Assembly (NCBI GenBank): GCA_031280955.1
Contig: JAITGA010000007.1
Span: 24,038-88,037, forward strand
Length of the DNA stretch: 64,000 nucleotides
Reading direction: 5' to 3'
DNA from: Lachnospiraceae bacterium
Lineage (GTDB): Bacteria > Bacillota > Clostridia > Lachnospirales > Lachnospiraceae
The translations under genes and the position numbers were made by a program. The notes below the pieces were generated by a model, which was not told the DNA's origin, ran no database searches, and saw only the letters and a program-made list of their open reading frames with translations. Positions 62,315 to 64,000 of the stretch are shown here, piece after piece (positions within the stretch are counted from its first letter, which is position 1; every line of letters begins with the position of its first letter).

Positions 62315-64000
62315 TTACAAATTCAACCACAAAGCGGGGCGCACACCAGGAGCATCGCTGACATGGCGGCCAGCGACACCGACATAGCCGTCACCGCCGA
62401 CATCCGCGGCATAACTACTACGGCCGCCGGGCGACCGCAGCCACCACCAACACGCCTCTCCTTTCTTGTCTTTCGCTATCCGAGCAGAATTGAGTTTGTC
62501 ATGAAGATAATAACCATCTGACGCTAATTCACCGTTGTACTTCTTCCTTTTCTTGTTCTTCAAATCACCGCTGTCACCGAAATACTTCACTACCTCATCG
62601 AGACTCAAGAGGAACACCTTATCAGTAGTGTTGCTTCCCCCTTTCGTCCCATACCAAGGATTGTTGGAGTTAATATTTCTCGTCTCTGCCACAGCTCCTT
62701 TCGCCGCACCGAGGCGGTTATAGAAATCATCATTTAGGTATTTGCGTAAGCTACATTTCTCCCAGGTGATGTCTCCGCCCTCTTTATGATATGGACGTTC
62801 TTCAAGAACTTTCTCGGAAATCAGCAATGCCTTCTCCTCCTCCATCGCCAGTACCAACCAGTCGATACCAGCCATCTTCACGTATACATGCTCACCTTTG
62901 ATAGTGGCAGTCACATCAGCGGGTAGGGTAGGGGTAGTTTCATCTTTCAACTGACGAGGCGTAAATGCTTTTTGCTGCGGTTTCACCGGTTCGGGTGGCA
63001 TGTTGTAGGGCATAACGGGTTCGGGCGGATAGTCGATATATCCCGGTGGCAGCGGTACGGTTATCGCTTCGTCTCCCTTGCGCTTACATTCCTTGCACGA
63101 GCCGAAGAAGCCGATTTTGCCGATGCCGCAGTGGGGGCAGAGTCTCTGTGATTTCCATGTCTCGGATTGGGTTTGAGCCGCAGCTACCTCTTCCTGCCAT
63201 CTGCGATGCAGGGTATCATTTTCTGCCTTGATACGATTTACTTCAGCTTGCCATGAACTTAGTTTGGCATCATGTTCTGCTTTGACAGAGCCATTTTCAG
63301 TCACCCACTTCTCGTGATTTGCTTGATATTCATTTAATGAATGTTGATACTCTGCTTCATGAGCAGCTTTTGCTTTTTCGTTCTCTTCATCGAGCTGTGC
63401 CTGTGCCGCCTTGCGCCGCTCTCCTGCCTTGGCTTTGCCCTTATCGGTAAGACGCTCCAATAGTACTCCATACTTTTTCTTGAATTTGGTGATGACCTCC
63501 GCTTTCTTCTTCTCACCCTCTGCTATCTTCGCCTTTATCTGACTGCTGATATCCTGATAAGCAGTATCTATATTACCCAAGGCAGCGATGGCTTTGTCAT
63601 AGTCAGCATGACTCTCGGCTTTGTCCATTATCTTAGAGGCACTATCATAAGCATCCTGTACCTGCTTCCGACGGGCGGCTTCTTCGGCGGCAGCACGCTT
63701 TCTTTCGGTTTCAACACGCTGTCTTTCGACTTCCGCATCGATACGGTCTTTGATGGTTTGGAGATAGTCGTCAAGGCGGGAATTAACGGCGGGGTCAGCG
63801 GCAGCACGTTTGTAATGCTTGTGGTTGGTGATATTGGCAGGGGATTTGATCTTTTCCAGATTCTTTTCCTTGGATACCCTAAGGTCTACACAAAGCAAAC
63901 CCAGATATGCCATCGCATAGGTGGGTTCAGTATCCAGTACTCGATTGAAATATGTCGTGGCATCGTCCCAGTCGCCGTCTTCGGCAAAGAGCCAAGCGCG
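62315..64000 (-). CDS. DGR target protein: TPR, coiled coil, zinc ribbon, variable DUF6273/lectin-like domain (5' end beyond window)
   Basis: The frame is open from 64000, so 561 residues are seen and the N-terminus is missing; an ATG at 63913 is internal. Domains in order: a TPR unit (RAWLFAEDGDWDDATTYF, LDTEPTYAMAYLGLL), an Ala/Lys/Glu-rich coiled coil of about 200 residues, a zinc ribbon (CPHCGIGKIGFFGSCKEC), a Pro-rich linker, and a C-terminal DUF6273-like domain (GIDWLVLAMEEEKALLISEK, WEKCSLRKYLNDDFYNRL). The last 45 residues, from CWWWLRSPG to GVRPALWLNL, hold the variable repeat. No signal peptide or membrane helix is visible. The binding surface is expected to be the diversified Asn-derived positions. 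Confidence 0.92.
   Translation of the reverse strand, partial: RAWLFAEDGDWDDATTYFNRVLDTEPTYAMAYLGLLCVDLRVSKEKNLEKIKSPANITNHKHYKRAAADPAVNSRLDDYLQTIKDRIDAEVERQRVETERKRAAAEEAARRKQVQDAYDSASKIMDKAESHADYDKAIAALGNIDTAYQDISSQIKAKIAEGEKKKAEVITKFKKKYGVLLERLTDKGKAKAGERRKAAQAQLDEENEKAKAAHEAEYQHSLNEYQANHEKWVTENGSVKAEHDAKLSSWQAEVNRIKAENDTLHRRWQEEVAAAQTQSETWKSQRLCPHCGIGKIGFFGSCKECKRKGDEAITVPLPPGYIDYPPEPVMPYNMPPEPVKPQQKAFTPRQLKDETTPTLPADVTATIKGEHVYVKMAGIDWLVLAMEEEKALLISEKVLEERPYHKEGGDITWEKCSLRKYLNDDFYNRLGAAKGAVAETRNINSNNPWYGTKGGSNTTDKVFLLSLDEVVKYFGDSGDLKNKKRKKYNGELASDGYYLHDKLNSARIAKDKKGEACWWWLRSPGGRSSYAADVGGDGYVGVAGRHVSDAPGVRPALWLNL
62330..62456 (-). repeat. DGR variable repeat (VR)
   Basis: 127 nt at the 3' end of the target gene, collinear with TR without gaps. 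There are 24 substitutions between 62349 and 62425, all where TR has A on the coding strand: 15 A to G, 7 A to C and 2 A to T. They change 16 residues: the 15 Asn of TR become Gly, Arg, Ser, Tyr, Asp, Ala, His or Pro, and one Asp becomes Ala. The invariant 19-nt end GGTGTGCGCCCCGCTTTG plus one base is the likely initiation site of homing. Confidence 0.97.

Overview
The window looks like chromosomal DNA of a Gram-positive, low-to-moderate-GC anaerobe of the class Clostridia, probably Lachnospirales-like. The evidence is strong AGGAGG-type ribosome binding sites, sigma-A promoters, clostridial SOS boxes at recA, a class B sortase, lipoprotein-type binding proteins, the GGGtGRT/NifU-like pair, an L,D-transpeptidase and a phosphorolytic GH94 enzyme. 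Genus and species cannot be read from it. Almost all genes lie on the minus strand. No rRNA, tRNA or CRISPR array was seen.

Layout. 1-8282: MATE transporter (cut by the window edge), sortase B, leuS, an L,D-transpeptidase (+) and the GGGtGRT/NifU-like pair. 8380-15724: a Cys/His-rich anchored coiled-coil protein, dprA, comM (yifB), a PilZ protein, recX and recA with two SOS boxes. 15893-21470: three paralogous lipoproteins with near-identical promoters, interrupted by an AlbA_2/Schlafen-like regulator and the remains of a phosphotransferase gene. 21517-24496: a two-component system and a divergent DUF6976-like gene. 24588-31324: housekeeping genes (pgsA, rimO, an omega subunit with an unusual tail, gmk, yicC, pta, tmcAL). 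31318-50173: carbohydrate uptake and breakdown (two double-length binding proteins, two permeases, HlyD-like and MacB-like proteins, a phosphohexomutase, GH94 phosphorylase, GH13 glycosidase, MBL hydrolase). 50178-54004: thrC and the AmmeMemoRadiSam pair. 54349-57310: an AAA/DUF4143 ATPase and a second AlbA_2 regulator, each behind a repeat array.

The outstanding feature is a complete diversity-generating retroelement (DGR) at 60153-64000. In transcription order it has a target gene with a C-terminal variable repeat (VR), an avd-like gene, a template repeat (TR) and a reverse transcriptase. TR and VR are each 127 nt. They differ at 24 positions, and every difference falls on an adenine of the TR coding strand. 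Fifteen AAY codons of the TR are all rewritten in the VR. The target appears to be a cytoplasmic, multidomain protein (TPR, coiled coil, zinc ribbon, DUF6273/lectin-like domain). The DGR is followed on the same strand by two disordered proteins that share an NKGI motif and basic tails, and by a VirD4/TraD-like ATPase without membrane segments. This looks like one accessory cassette.

A second notable signal is a pair of about 160-bp quasi-palindromic elements (2193-2354 and 34763-34919) whose stems differ by compensatory changes. Several operator-like arrays also stand out: 21-bp and 33-bp repeats before the accessory genes, and five repeats at exactly 11-bp spacing before the two-component system.
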